From NCBI RefSeq assembly GCF_025215075.1, contig NZ_JAOBTH010000026.1:124001-188000 (forward strand): a DNA stretch of 64,000 bases, read 5' to 3'. Origin of the DNA: Tenacibaculum haliotis. GTDB taxonomy: Bacteria; Bacteroidota; Bacteroidia; Flavobacteriales; Flavobacteriaceae. Below are positions 25,334 through 33,497 of the stretch, in pieces (the stretch's first letter is position 1; each line of letters opens with the position of its first letter). The notes beneath the pieces are model-generated. The model saw only the letters and a list, made by a program, of their open reading frames with translations, was not told where the DNA came from and made no database searches. The translations under genes were made by a program, and so were the position numbers.

Positions 25334-26578
25334 CTAATTTATATTTACCTCTTCCATCTTTTCAAAATCATCATAGCTAGAGGTAATTACTTTATCTCCT
25401 TCCTTTAAACCTTCAATAATTTCGTAATAAAAAGGATTTTCTCTACCTATTTTAATGTTTCTTTTTACTGCTTTATTATCCGAATCTAAAACAAAAACCC
25501 ATTTACCATTTGTACTTTGATAAAACAATCCTTTAGGTATTAATAAAGCTTTTGTTTTACCAGATAAAAACACTTTACTATTTAAAGACATACCTCTTTT
25601 TATGTTGTTTGATAAAGTATCCTTCTCAAACAATAATTCTACTTTAAATTGTCCGTTTTGTACTTCAGGATAAATTTTTGATAAGACTATTTTATAATTT
25701 TCATTATTTGCAGAAACGCTTCCTTTAATTCCCTTTTTAAGTTTAGAAATATAGTATTCATCAACATTTGCTACTAATTTATAACCGTCTAAAACATCCA
25801 TTTTTCCGATTGGTTGTCCTTGATTATAATTTTCTCCTAATATTGGGTTAAAAGAAGATAACAAACCATCTACCGGCGCTTTTACAGTAAAATTTTCTTT
25901 GTTTTTACGTAATAACTCTAAGCTTTTTCCCATGTTATTTAACGATGAATTTATACTTATTAATTGTAAATCTCTACTCCTTTTTTCTTCTGAAACACTT
26001 TTTTTAATTACGCCATTTCTCTCTTTTTGATACGAGTGTTCTTGAGCAGATTTTTCATAATCATTTTTTGCTACAACTCCTTTCTCGAATAATTTCTTAT
26101 CTAAATCATATTGACGTTTTGCATTTCTAAAATCATTATTAATACTCAATAATTGCTGATCTAAACTTAATTGCTGATTTTTAATACTTACTCGTAAATT
26201 TCTTAAATTATTAATCTGCTCGATCATTGCTGTTTCTTGCGTTAAGTAATTTAATTCAGCATTGGGGTTGTAAACTTTTAATAAAGGCGTTCCTTTTTTA
26301 ATCATTTGCCCGCTTTCAACAAAAATTTCAGACACTGAACCACCCTGAATAACATTTACTAAAACAGACGTTTTTGGCTCAACTGTACTATTAAATAAAA
26401 TTACATCTTCAAAATCTCCTCGAGTAATTTCTCTAATACTTAAATTATCTTTATTAATGTTAACTTGTTTTTTACGTGTTAAATTCATTAAAATAATACA
26501 TATTAATAAGACGATTGGAATTCCCCATAATAGCATCTTTTTAGTTGATTTATTTTTTGTCTGTATCTGTTTATCCAT
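25334..26578 (-). CDS. Efflux periplasmic adaptor (MacA/HlyD-type membrane fusion protein)
   Basis: A 414-residue adaptor: one N-terminal membrane anchor (about 13-31), a lipoyl-like half (SVLVNVIQGGSVSEIFVESGQMIKKGTPLLKV), a long coiled-coil hairpin (about 105-215), the second lipoyl half (FTVKAPVDGLLSSFNPILGENYNQGQPIG) and beta-barrel/proximal domains to the end. It links the inner-membrane ABC permeases to an outer membrane channel, which is not encoded here. First gene of the operon, divergent from the NtrC-type regulator, with a likely sigma-54 promoter 30-45 bases before its ATG. Confidence 0.92.
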   Translation of the reverse strand: MDKQIQTKNKSTKKMLLWGIPIVLLICIILMNLTRKKQVNINKDNLSIREITRGDFEDVILFNSTVEPKTSVLVNVIQGGSVSEIFVESGQMIKKGTPLLKVYNPNAELNYLTQETAMIEQINNLRNLRVSIKNQQLSLDQQLLSINNDFRNAKRQYDLDKKLFEKGVVAKNDYEKSAQEHSYQKERNGVIKKSVSEEKRSRDLQLISINSSLNNMGKSLELLRKNKENFTVKAPVDGLLSSFNPILGENYNQGQPIGKMDVLDGYKLVANVDEYYISKLKKGIKGSVSANNENYKIVLSKIYPEVQNGQFKVELLFEKDTLSNNIKRGMSLNSKVFLSGKTKALLIPKGLFYQSTNGKWVFVLDSDNKAVKRNIKIGRENPFYYEIIEGLKEGDKVITSSYDDFEKMEEVNIN

Positions 26579-26607
26579 TATAATTTGTCTTCGTTTGGCA
26601 TAGTTAA

Positions 26608-26623
26608 GTCCATAAATGTGCCA
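26608..26623 (-). promoter_or_regulatory. Candidate sigma-54 promoter of the efflux operon
   Basis: On the minus strand TGGCAC-ATTTA-TGGAC (26623-26608). The -24 element TGGCAC is a full match, and the spacing of GG to the -12 pair is the required 10 bases, but -12 reads GA instead of GC. It lies about 30 bases before the adaptor ATG, next to a gene for a sigma-54 activator. Confidence 0.5.
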
Positions 26624-26686
26624 CTAGAAAATATATATGTAAATTACTAATAAACAGGTGTTTAAGTTTTCAACTAAGTTCTCAGG

Positions 26687-26713
26687 TGTTCAAAAACGAA
26701 CATTTTTTTGTTC
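26687..26713. promoter_or_regulatory. Candidate NtrC-type enhancer sites
   Basis: TGTTC-N6-GAACA (26687-26702) is a dyad, and a third half-site TGTTC lies at 26709-26713. The dyad sits about 90-105 bases upstream of the expected efflux-operon start, the normal place for a sigma-54 enhancer, and 41 bases before the regulator ATG. Confidence 0.5.
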
Positions 26714-26742
26714 ATATTCAAACAATTGACTAACTATGTAGT

Positions 26743-28116
26743 ATGAGAAAAAAAGAAGCAACCATATTGATAGTAGATGATGATGATGATATCTTATTTT
26801 CTGCCAGAATAAGTTTAAAGAAATATTTCACCGAAATTATCACGGCTAATAATCCGAAGAAAATAAGTAATCATTTAACTTCTTCAACCCATATAGATGT
26901 TGTTTTGTTAGATATGAATTACCGTATTGGTTATGAAGATGGTAAAGAAGGTTTGTATTGGTTAAAGCATATTAAAGAAGTTAGTCCGGAAACTACCGTG
27001 CTTTTAATGACAGCTTTTGGTAGTGTAAATTTAGCTGTTGATGCTATTAAAAAAGGAGCTACTGATTTTATATTAAAACCTTGGAATACTGAGAGGTTAT
27101 ACGGAATTGTAAATTCGGGAATAGAATTATCACGTTCTAAACGAAAAACAACACAATTACAAACCGTTCAAAAATTAAACGATAAAGATTTTCATCAACA
27201 AACAGAACATATTATTGGTACTTCTCCAGCAATGAAATCGGCGGTTGGCTTGGCGCAAAAAGTTGCACCTACAGATGCTACTATTTTAATTTTAGGTGAA
27301 AACGGAACAGGTAAATACGTATTTGCAAAAGAAATACATTTAAAATCCGAAAGAAAAAACCATCCTTTTATTCATGTCGATTTAGGTTCTTTAAATGAAA
27401 ATTTATTTGAAAGTGAATTATTTGGTTATACAAAAGGAGCTTTTACGGATGCTCATAAAGATACTATTGGTAGATTTGAATTAGCAAAAGGCGGTACTAT
27501 TTTTTTAGATGAAATAGGTAACCTTCCACTCCATTTACAATCTAAATTATTAACTGTTGTTCAGAACAGAAAAATAACACGTTTAGGTGAAGGTAAAGAA
27601 CGAGCTATTGATGTGCGCATTATTTGTGCTACAAATGCAAATGTTCATAAAATGGTAGCAGAGCAATTGTTTCGTCAAGATTTGTTGTTTAGAATAAATA
27701 CCATCGAATTAAACTTACCGCCGCTTCGAGATCGTATTGGTGATATTGAGTTACTAGCTAATCATTTTTTGAAGAAACTAAACCAGAAATACAGAAAGAA
27801 AATAAACGGATTTAGTACACAAGCTATTAGTGGATTAAAAAAATATCATTGGCCTGGAAATATTAGAGAAATAGAACATATTGTAGAGCGTGCAGTAATT
27901 ATAACAGATAATACTGAAATTCAGTTAGAAGATTTACATTTTTCAACTAAAAAACTAGAAGCTACATTGGCTAATAGTTTAAACTTAGAAGAAACTGAAA
28001 AGTTGTTAATAGAACAAGCGTTGCAAAAGCATCAAGGTAATATTTCTCGTGCCGCAAAAGATTTAGGTTTAACCCGAGCTGCACTATATAGACGCTTAGA
28101 AAAACATCAATTATAA
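26743..28116 (+). CDS. NtrC-family sigma-54-dependent response regulator
   Basis: A 457-residue activator: receiver domain (acidic run VDDDDD, phospho-acceptor D57 in VLLDMNY), AAA+ domain (about 155-380; Walker A GENGTGK, Walker B GGTIFLDEIGN, R-finger region) and a Fis-type helix-turn-helix (NISRAAKDLGLTRAALYRRLEKH). The loop that touches sigma-54 reads GAFTDA instead of GAFTGA, a change seen in many Bacteroidota activators, so it need not mean loss of function. The kinase gene follows after 1 base. The divergent efflux operon with a sigma-54-like promoter is the evident target. Confidence 0.93.
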   Translation: MRKKEATILIVDDDDDILFSARISLKKYFTEIITANNPKKISNHLTSSTHIDVVLLDMNYRIGYEDGKEGLYWLKHIKEVSPETTVLLMTAFGSVNLAVDAIKKGATDFILKPWNTERLYGIVNSGIELSRSKRKTTQLQTVQKLNDKDFHQQTEHIIGTSPAMKSAVGLAQKVAPTDATILILGENGTGKYVFAKEIHLKSERKNHPFIHVDLGSLNENLFESELFGYTKGAFTDAHKDTIGRFELAKGGTIFLDEIGNLPLHLQSKLLTVVQNRKITRLGEGKERAIDVRIICATNANVHKMVAEQLFRQDLLFRINTIELNLPPLRDRIGDIELLANHFLKKLNQKYRKKINGFSTQAISGLKKYHWPGNIREIEHIVERAVIITDNTEIQLEDLHFSTKKLEATLANSLNLEETEKLLIEQALQKHQGNISRAAKDLGLTRAALYRRLEKHQL

Positions 28117-28117
28117 A

Positions 28118-29446
28118 ATGGGAAAACCTCAATTTATTCAGATACTTATTAGAGTTTTGCTATTGATAATAAACGGAATTCTAGTTTTTTTCACCTATTT
28201 AAACGGATACTCAATTAACACTATTGGGTTTTCTTTTTTGTTTATTTTTCAACTATTCTTATTTTTTGATTATCTAAAAAAACTGTTTGCTGATATCGAA
28301 AAATCGATAGATTGTTTATTGCATGATGATTATTCGAATACTTTTTCATCTAAAAAAAGAGAAAACCCGTTACACAACAAAACTGCTTTATTATTAGAAA
28401 AAAACCGAAAGAAAAGTCTTTTAAAAACTTCTGAAGCGTTAATTCTTACCAATATTATAGAAAGTTTAAGTACAGGTATTCTTATTTTAAGAAAAGATAC
28501 GAATCTACAAATTGAAGTATTTCAAATTAATAAAGCGTTTACCGAATTTTTAAAAATACCAAAATTTTATAATTGGAATTTATTAAAAGGTAAACTAGGT
28601 AACCTAGCTAACTTCATATCTAAATGGGAAGAAGTTAAGCATACTATTAGTATTGATGTAAATGATATAAAAGAAAGTTTTTTCTTAAAAACCTCGGTAA
28701 CACAAACCAATCAATATGAATATTTAATTATTTCTTTAGAAACGATTCAGCAATTAATTGATAAGAAAGAAAAAGAAGCTTGGTATAAATTAATGAATGT
28801 AATGTCGCACGAAATAATTAATACCATTACTCCTATTAGTAGTTTAGCCGAAAATTTAGATTCTCTTTTACAAGAAGATCAAACTGATGAAGAAACAATA
28901 CAAGAGTTATCGCAAGGGTTGCAAATAATTAAACGTCGTTCATACCATTTAACATCTTTTGTAGATACTTATAGAAAGTTAGCTGAATTACCTTTGCCAC
29001 AAAAAGTAGAAGTAGATCTTACTATAATTATTAAAAATACTTTAACACTTTTTCAACAAGAATTTTTATCTAAAAAAATACATATAGAATTCGATGTTTC
29101 TAAAGAGATAATTATTAATGCTGATAAACAACAAATAGAACAAGTACTTATAAATTTATTATCTAATTGTTTGTATGCTTTAGTTGCTATAGAAAATCCA
29201 AAAATCACAATTAAATTACATCAAGAGAATAACCGAATAAACTTATCTGTTATAGATAACGGTATTGGAATTTCTAATGATATTAAAGACAACATCTTTA
29301 TTCCATATTTTACAACTCGAAAAGACGGTTCTGGAATTGGTTTAACTTTAAGTAAAAGTATTATGGAAGCTCACAACGGAACGATTCGGTTTGTATCACA
29401 TACAAATGAGACCTGTTTTAAGTTAACTTTTATAAATATTAAGTAA
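28118..29446 (+). CDS. Sensor histidine kinase paired with the NtrC-type regulator
   Basis: A 442-residue kinase with two N-terminal membrane helices (about 8-28 and 32-52) joined by a very short loop, so there is almost no periplasmic sensor; a PAS-like cytoplasmic part (about 105-215) follows. H-box phospho-acceptor H231 in NVMSHEIINTITPI, N-box VLINLLSNCLYAL, and ATP-lid boxes DNGIGI and GSGIGLTLSKSIMEAH are intact. It probably senses a membrane or cytoplasmic state rather than an external ligand, and controls the MacAB-like efflux operon through its partner. Confidence 0.92.
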   Translation: MGKPQFIQILIRVLLLIINGILVFFTYLNGYSINTIGFSFLFIFQLFLFFDYLKKLFADIEKSIDCLLHDDYSNTFSSKKRENPLHNKTALLLEKNRKKSLLKTSEALILTNIIESLSTGILILRKDTNLQIEVFQINKAFTEFLKIPKFYNWNLLKGKLGNLANFISKWEEVKHTISIDVNDIKESFFLKTSVTQTNQYEYLIISLETIQQLIDKKEKEAWYKLMNVMSHEIINTITPISSLAENLDSLLQEDQTDEETIQELSQGLQIIKRRSYHLTSFVDTYRKLAELPLPQKVEVDLTIIIKNTLTLFQQEFLSKKIHIEFDVSKEIIINADKQQIEQVLINLLSNCLYALVAIENPKITIKLHQENNRINLSVIDNGIGISNDIKDNIFIPYFTTRKDGSGIGLTLSKSIMEAHNGTIRFVSHTNETCFKLTFINIK

Positions 29447-30039
29447 TTCACAATTGTAAACTATGTATTTATAAGTGTTTTTGCTTTTTAAAACAGTAAT
29501 AGGATTTATTCTAAAAATGCTCTGAATTATTGATATTTACAATTGTAAATATGATTAAATACTTCATTATCACCTTATTTTAAGTTTATATATCTTAAAT
29601 GAAGTGGTTTATCTGTTAATTAATATATATGCTTATATATATACTTATATATATTAATTAAGTATTCTTTAAAGCCCTTAAATACTATACACTTATTGAT
29701 TTTTAATCGCTATAGTTCTATTTATGCGTTATTAAATATACCTCTTTTGCATTAATAAACAAGCTGTTTACATATGTAACCTAACATCTAAGTAAAGTTA
29801 TATATTTACAAATGTATCTAGTTGATTCCTTTAATAACAGCGACCTAATCCGTATAAACTATTGAAAATCTCTATAACAAAACCATAAGTATCTGTTTTT
29901 TAGCAATTTATAACCGATTACCTATAGCTTTAATAGACTACAATAGAGGTTATTAAGTTGTATTGTTGAATTACCTACCTTAATTTACAATTGTGTATCT
30001 TTACAATTCATATATGTAATTCACAATTGTAACTTATCT
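29447..30039. promoter_or_regulatory. Long leader with multiple ACAATTGT palindromes
   Basis: No gene in 593 bases, but the palindrome TTTACAATTGTAAA recurs: near 29447-29460, 29533-29552 (20-bp perfect palindrome ATATTTACAATTGTAAATAT), 29983-29998 and 30018-30033, with variants at 29766-29780 (TTACATATGTAA), about 29804-29816 and 29999-30019. The last copies end within 10 bases of the ATG of the HTH gene. This is the layout of a cooperative, autoregulated operator array. Confidence 0.6.
29616..29661. repeat. Large AT-rich inverted repeat
   Basis: TTAATTAATATATAT (29616-29630) and its exact reverse complement (29647-29661) flank a 16-base spacer of the form GCTTATATATATACTT. It could extrude as a cruciform or act as a protein site; it has no T-run of a terminator. 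Confidence 0.65.
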
Positions 30040-30453
30040 ATGGATTTACTTACTCGATTAAAAGAAATAATTGCTCATTACGATTTAACATCGTCAACTT
30101 TTGCGGATAGTATAGAAGTGCCACGCTCTAGCATATCTCACCTATTGTCGGGCAGAAACAAACCAAGTTTAGATTTTGTTATGAAAGTGGTTGATAAATT
30201 TCCAGAAGTAGATTTGTACTGGTTATTATATAATGAAGGATCTTTTCCTAAAAAAGAAAAAGAAATCGCTATTGAAAAATCAACAGTAAACATTAAAAAA
30301 GAAAAAGAAGCTCCTTCTCTATTTTCTGAAAATTCGATATCCGAAGAAGAACCTGTAATTAATTCAAATATGCAATTGTCAGGAAACACAAAAAAACTAC
30401 GAAAAGTTGTTCTTTTATATACTGACGGAAGTTTTGAAGAGTTTAACCAATAA
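30040..30453 (+). CDS. Small HTH (Xre-like) transcriptional regulator
   Basis: A 137-residue protein with an N-terminal Xre/Cro-type helix-turn-helix (about 5-60: TSSTFADSIEVPRSSISHLLSGRNKPSLDFVMKVVDKFP), a charged low-complexity linker (Lys/Glu-rich, about 68-105) and a short conserved C-terminal strand motif KLRKVVLLYTDGSFEEF. Proteins of this build are common single-copy regulators in Flavobacteriaceae with no known target. The dense palindromes in its leader suggest that it represses itself. A strong terminator follows. Confidence 0.8.
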   Translation: MDLLTRLKEIIAHYDLTSSTFADSIEVPRSSISHLLSGRNKPSLDFVMKVVDKFPEVDLYWLLYNEGSFPKKEKEIAIEKSTVNIKKEKEAPSLFSENSISEEEPVINSNMQLSGNTKKLRKVVLLYTDGSFEEFNQ

Positions 30454-30524
30454 ATCAGTCCTTTTATTAAATACCACTTTAAAAGAAAATAATTTAGATT
30501 TTAAATGAGCTTTTATATCTAATA

Positions 30525-30568
30525 AAAAATGTCCCGTAGTAATTTTAAAATTACTACGGGACATTTTT
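30525..30568. terminator. Bidirectional terminator, 22-bp perfect palindrome
   Basis: AAAAATGTCCCGTAGTAATTTT and its exact reverse complement abut without a loop; A and T runs at the ends serve both the HTH gene (plus) and the convergent SDR gene (minus). Confidence 0.85.
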
Positions 30569-30601
30569 AAATGGTATTATTTTATTAGCTCAGGTTAGAT
30601 A

Positions 30602-32137
30602 TTACCAATCAATAGGAAAATAATCTTTTAAAAATTTTCCACACCAATGTTTACCTGTATTAATTCCATCAATTAAAGGATCCATAACTCTTGCAGCACC
30701 ATCAACAATATCTAACGGTGGTTGAAAATCATGAACTTCAACTTTCTTTTTAGATAATTCAGCAGGGTCTTCATCTGTAACCCAACCTGTATCTACCGCA
30801 TTCATATAAATACCTGATTTTGCAAATGTAGAAGCAGAAGTATGTGTTAACATATTTAAAGCAGCTTTTGCCATATTAGTATGTGGATGCCTATCTACTT
30901 TTTTAAAGCGATGGAATTTTCCTTCCATAGCAGTTACGTTAATAATATGCTTCTTACCAGTGTTTTCTTTCATCATTAGGTTAGACAAGCGATTACATAA
31001 AACAAAAGGGGCAACAGCATTTACCAATTGCACTTCTACCATTTCTGTAGTTTCTATTTCACCTAATCGTAAACGCCAACTATTGGTTTTTCTTAAATCT
31101 ACTTGTTGTAAATCAGCATCTAATTGTCCTTCAGGAAATACTTCTGATGTTTGTAAAGAGTTATCAAAACTATACGGAATTTGAGATAACTCTGCTGAAT
31201 TACGTAACCCTATTCCTGGTTCTGGTCCATGCCAAGTAACAGGCAACACGTTATTTTTATCTGTTTTAGAAGGACCTATACTTAAACTCGATAATTCTTC
31301 TAAACAACTTTCATGATCTTTTAGTAATCTTTGCGCTAACTTCGGAAGCTTATCAACAGGTAATTTTTCATTTTCCATTAAGTGGAAATAAAATCCTGAT
31401 GGTCTCCTTACTGTTTGAGCAGCATTATTAATTAAAATATCTAATCGATCGTATTTTTGCTCTATATAATTACAAAAAATTTCTACACTAGGTATGTGTC
31501 TTAAATCAAGACCATGAATATGCAAGCGGTCGCTCCAATCTTTATAATCTTCTTCTTTAGAAAAACGGATAGCAGAATCTGCCGGAAAACGTGTAGTAGC
31601 TACAACTGTTGCACCTGAACGCAATAACATTAAGGTAATATGATAACCAATTTTTAAACGCGAACCTGTAATTACAGCTACTTGATCTTTTAAATCAGTA
31701 GTTTGAAAACGTTTAGCATAATTTAAATCACCACAATCTTTACACATCGTATCGTAAAAATGATGGAGTTTTGTAAACATGGTTTTACAAACGTAACAGT
31801 TTCTGGCAGATTCTAACTCTAAAGTATCTTCATCAATGGCAGCTGCTGCTAATAATTTAGGTGCCACAAATAATGCTGCTTCACGAGCAGAACGAATTCC
31901 TGTAGTTTTTCTTGCGTGTGTATCTTTCGCAATCATTTTACGCTTCGCTGCCTTTTTAGCATCTTTTCTTCGGCGTTCAAACTCAGTACGATTTGGCCTA
32001 GTTAATTCACCTGCAGCCTTAAATAATGCTACTCTTTGGGCTTCTGGTAATTCAAAAAGTTGGTTTGTATCTTCCAATAATTGTTGTAAAGTCGTAATAC
32101 AAGATGCAATGTCTATATTCGATTTTTCTTCACTCAT
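30602..32137 (-). CDS. SDR-fold protein with N-terminal zinc-ribbon extension and altered active site
   Basis: A 511-residue protein. Residues 1-110 are helical and rich in Arg/Lys/Ala; CYVC...CKDCG (about 113-135) is a CxxC-x15-CxxC zinc-ribbon-like element; from about 148 it is a short-chain dehydrogenase. The cofactor loop reads [12 protein letters not shown] (one Gly of TGxxxGxG is Lys), NNAAQ fits NNAG, but the catalytic Ser site reads NVTAMEG and the YxxxK site reads TNMAK, so the tyrosine is missing while the lysine is kept. A 60-residue insertion follows NNAAQ. It may bind NAD(P) without ordinary dehydrogenase activity. Start is the ATG at 32137; a TTG two codons earlier is possible. 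Stands alone between two terminators. Confidence 0.8.
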   Translation of the reverse strand: MSEEKSNIDIASCITTLQQLLEDTNQLFELPEAQRVALFKAAGELTRPNRTEFERRRKDAKKAAKRKMIAKDTHARKTTGIRSAREAALFVAPKLLAAAAIDEDTLELESARNCYVCKTMFTKLHHFYDTMCKDCGDLNYAKRFQTTDLKDQVAVITGSRLKIGYHITLMLLRSGATVVATTRFPADSAIRFSKEEDYKDWSDRLHIHGLDLRHIPSVEIFCNYIEQKYDRLDILINNAAQTVRRPSGFYFHLMENEKLPVDKLPKLAQRLLKDHESCLEELSSLSIGPSKTDKNNVLPVTWHGPEPGIGLRNSAELSQIPYSFDNSLQTSEVFPEGQLDADLQQVDLRKTNSWRLRLGEIETTEMVEVQLVNAVAPFVLCNRLSNLMMKENTGKKHIINVTAMEGKFHRFKKVDRHPHTNMAKAALNMLTHTSASTFAKSGIYMNAVDTGWVTDEDPAELSKKKVEVHDFQPPLDIVDGAARVMDPLIDGINTGKHWCGKFLKDYFPIDW

Positions 32138-32365
32138 AAACAAATTATTTATTTTTATTTTAGAAGTTTTAATATCCTTTTACTATACAAATTATTCTGA
32201 AATAGCTTCAGAATACTCCTTCGATATCTAGGTCATAGCTTTAAAATAAAAATCTCTGCTATACTCTTTATATCTAGGCGCGAAATTACCTATTTTTAAT
32301 GAATTTATTTTATCTATTAAAGAATAAAAAATACTTTATAATAGCTATTTTTTAATGCTAAAATC

Positions 32366-32407
32366 AAAAAAAAGAGATTTACCAATATTGGTAAATCTCT
32401 TTTTTTA
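32366..32407 (-). terminator. Terminator of the long cold-shock gene
   Basis: AGAGATTTACCAAT / ATTGGTAAATCTCT is a perfect 14-bp palindrome with A8 and T7 flanks. Confidence 0.85.
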
Positions 32408-32453
32408 TTTATAGTTGCTCTTAAAAAAGCAATAATCATTAAAGTAAGATTAA

Positions 32454-32918
32454 TTATTTAACCAATGTTACTTTTACAGCATTCATACCTTTCATCCCTT
32501 TTTCAAGTTCGAAACTTACTTTATCGTTTTCTGAAATCTGATCAATAATACCACTAACGTGTGTAAAGTATTTTTCTTGATCTGCAGAATCGATGATAAA
32601 TCCAAATCCTTTAGATGAATCGAAAAAAGAAACAGTTCCTTTTCTAACAGGATCAAATGCTTCTTTATCTCCTTCTAAAGTTTTAGGTACACTTACTTGA
32701 ATATCCTCTAAACTGATTTCTTCTATTACTTGATCTGGATCAGGAGGAGTAGCACTTAAATTTCCATAAGCATCTGTATATGCAAATTCAATTCCAGTTG
32801 GTCCATTTTCCCTTATATCAGCCTTTCGAGCTTCCATTTTCTTTCTTTTATCTTCACGTTTTTTTAAACGCTTTTTCTCTTTTTCATTCTTATTAAATGA
32901 TTGCTGAGATTTTGCCAT
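32454..32918 (-). CDS. Cold-shock domain protein with basic N-terminal extension
   Basis: A 154-residue protein. The C-terminal 65 residues are a cold-shock domain with RNP1-like KGFGFI and RNP2-like FTHVSG. The first 35 or so residues are almost all Lys/Arg/Glu (KNEKEKKRLKKREDKRKKMEARK), a disordered or helical RNA-binding tail; an acidic linker follows. This architecture is typical of Bacteroidota. It probably acts as an RNA chaperone. A second, minimal cold-shock protein and a DEAD-box helicase follow upstream on the strand, so an RNA-remodelling neighbourhood. Confidence 0.9.
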   Translation of the reverse strand: MAKSQQSFNKNEKEKKRLKKREDKRKKMEARKADIRENGPTGIEFAYTDAYGNLSATPPDPDQVIEEISLEDIQVSVPKTLEGDKEAFDPVRKGTVSFFDSSKGFGFIIDSADQEKYFTHVSGIIDQISENDKVSFELEKGMKGMNAVKVTLVK

Positions 32919-33120
32919 AAGATTAATTAATATATAATTTTAATACTAGTTATAATTTAGAGTATTGATAAATACCTTTCATTGGAGATTATCATAATCG
33001 CCCCAATATAATCCTAAATTACGTATTTTTTTTGATTTTTTTTGATTTTTTCACTTAAAAATTCTTTTAAACCTAAATTTAAAAGAAAAAGTATTACTTC
33101 TAATTACATTCTATGAAAAT

Positions 33121-33150
33121 AAAAAGTCCATCAAAGAATGATGGACTTTT
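33121..33150 (-). terminator. Terminator of the short cold-shock gene
   Basis: AAAAGTCCATCA / TGATGGACTTTT around a 5-base loop; the minus strand continues with TATTTTC. Confidence 0.75.
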
Positions 33151-33169
33151 AAAACTTAAAGTATATTTT

Positions 33170-33361
33170 TTAGATAACTTTTACGTTAACCGCATTTGGT
33201 CCTTTCTTTCCTTCTTCTAAATCAAATTCTACTTCGTCTCCTTCGCGAATTTCATCGATTAAACCTGAAACGTGTACGAAATGATCTTTTGTTACTCCTT
33301 CTTCAGTGATGAAACCAAATCCTTTAGTGTCATTGAAAAACTTTACTATTCCTTTACTCAT
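33170..33361 (-). CDS. Cold-shock protein, CspA type
   Basis: A 63-residue single cold-shock domain with KGFGFI (RNP1) and HFVHVSG (RNP2), and the usual acidic C-terminal strands. It binds single-stranded RNA/DNA and melts mRNA secondary structure. The leader to the upstream helicase gene is about 135 bases and lacks other genes, enough for a structured cold-shock 5' leader, though none is proven here. Confidence 0.93.
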   Translation of the reverse strand: MSKGIVKFFNDTKGFGFITEEGVTKDHFVHVSGLIDEIREGDEVEFDLEEGKKGPNAVNVKVI

Positions 33362-33497
33362 TGTAATGTAATTAAATTTATAATACTTATTCAGTTTGCA
33401 AAGATGGTGCCATATTTTTGATAAAATACATATTAATTGATTTATTTTTAATAAATCTTGTATGTCATATTAGTTATGGCTCATTTAAACCAACTTA

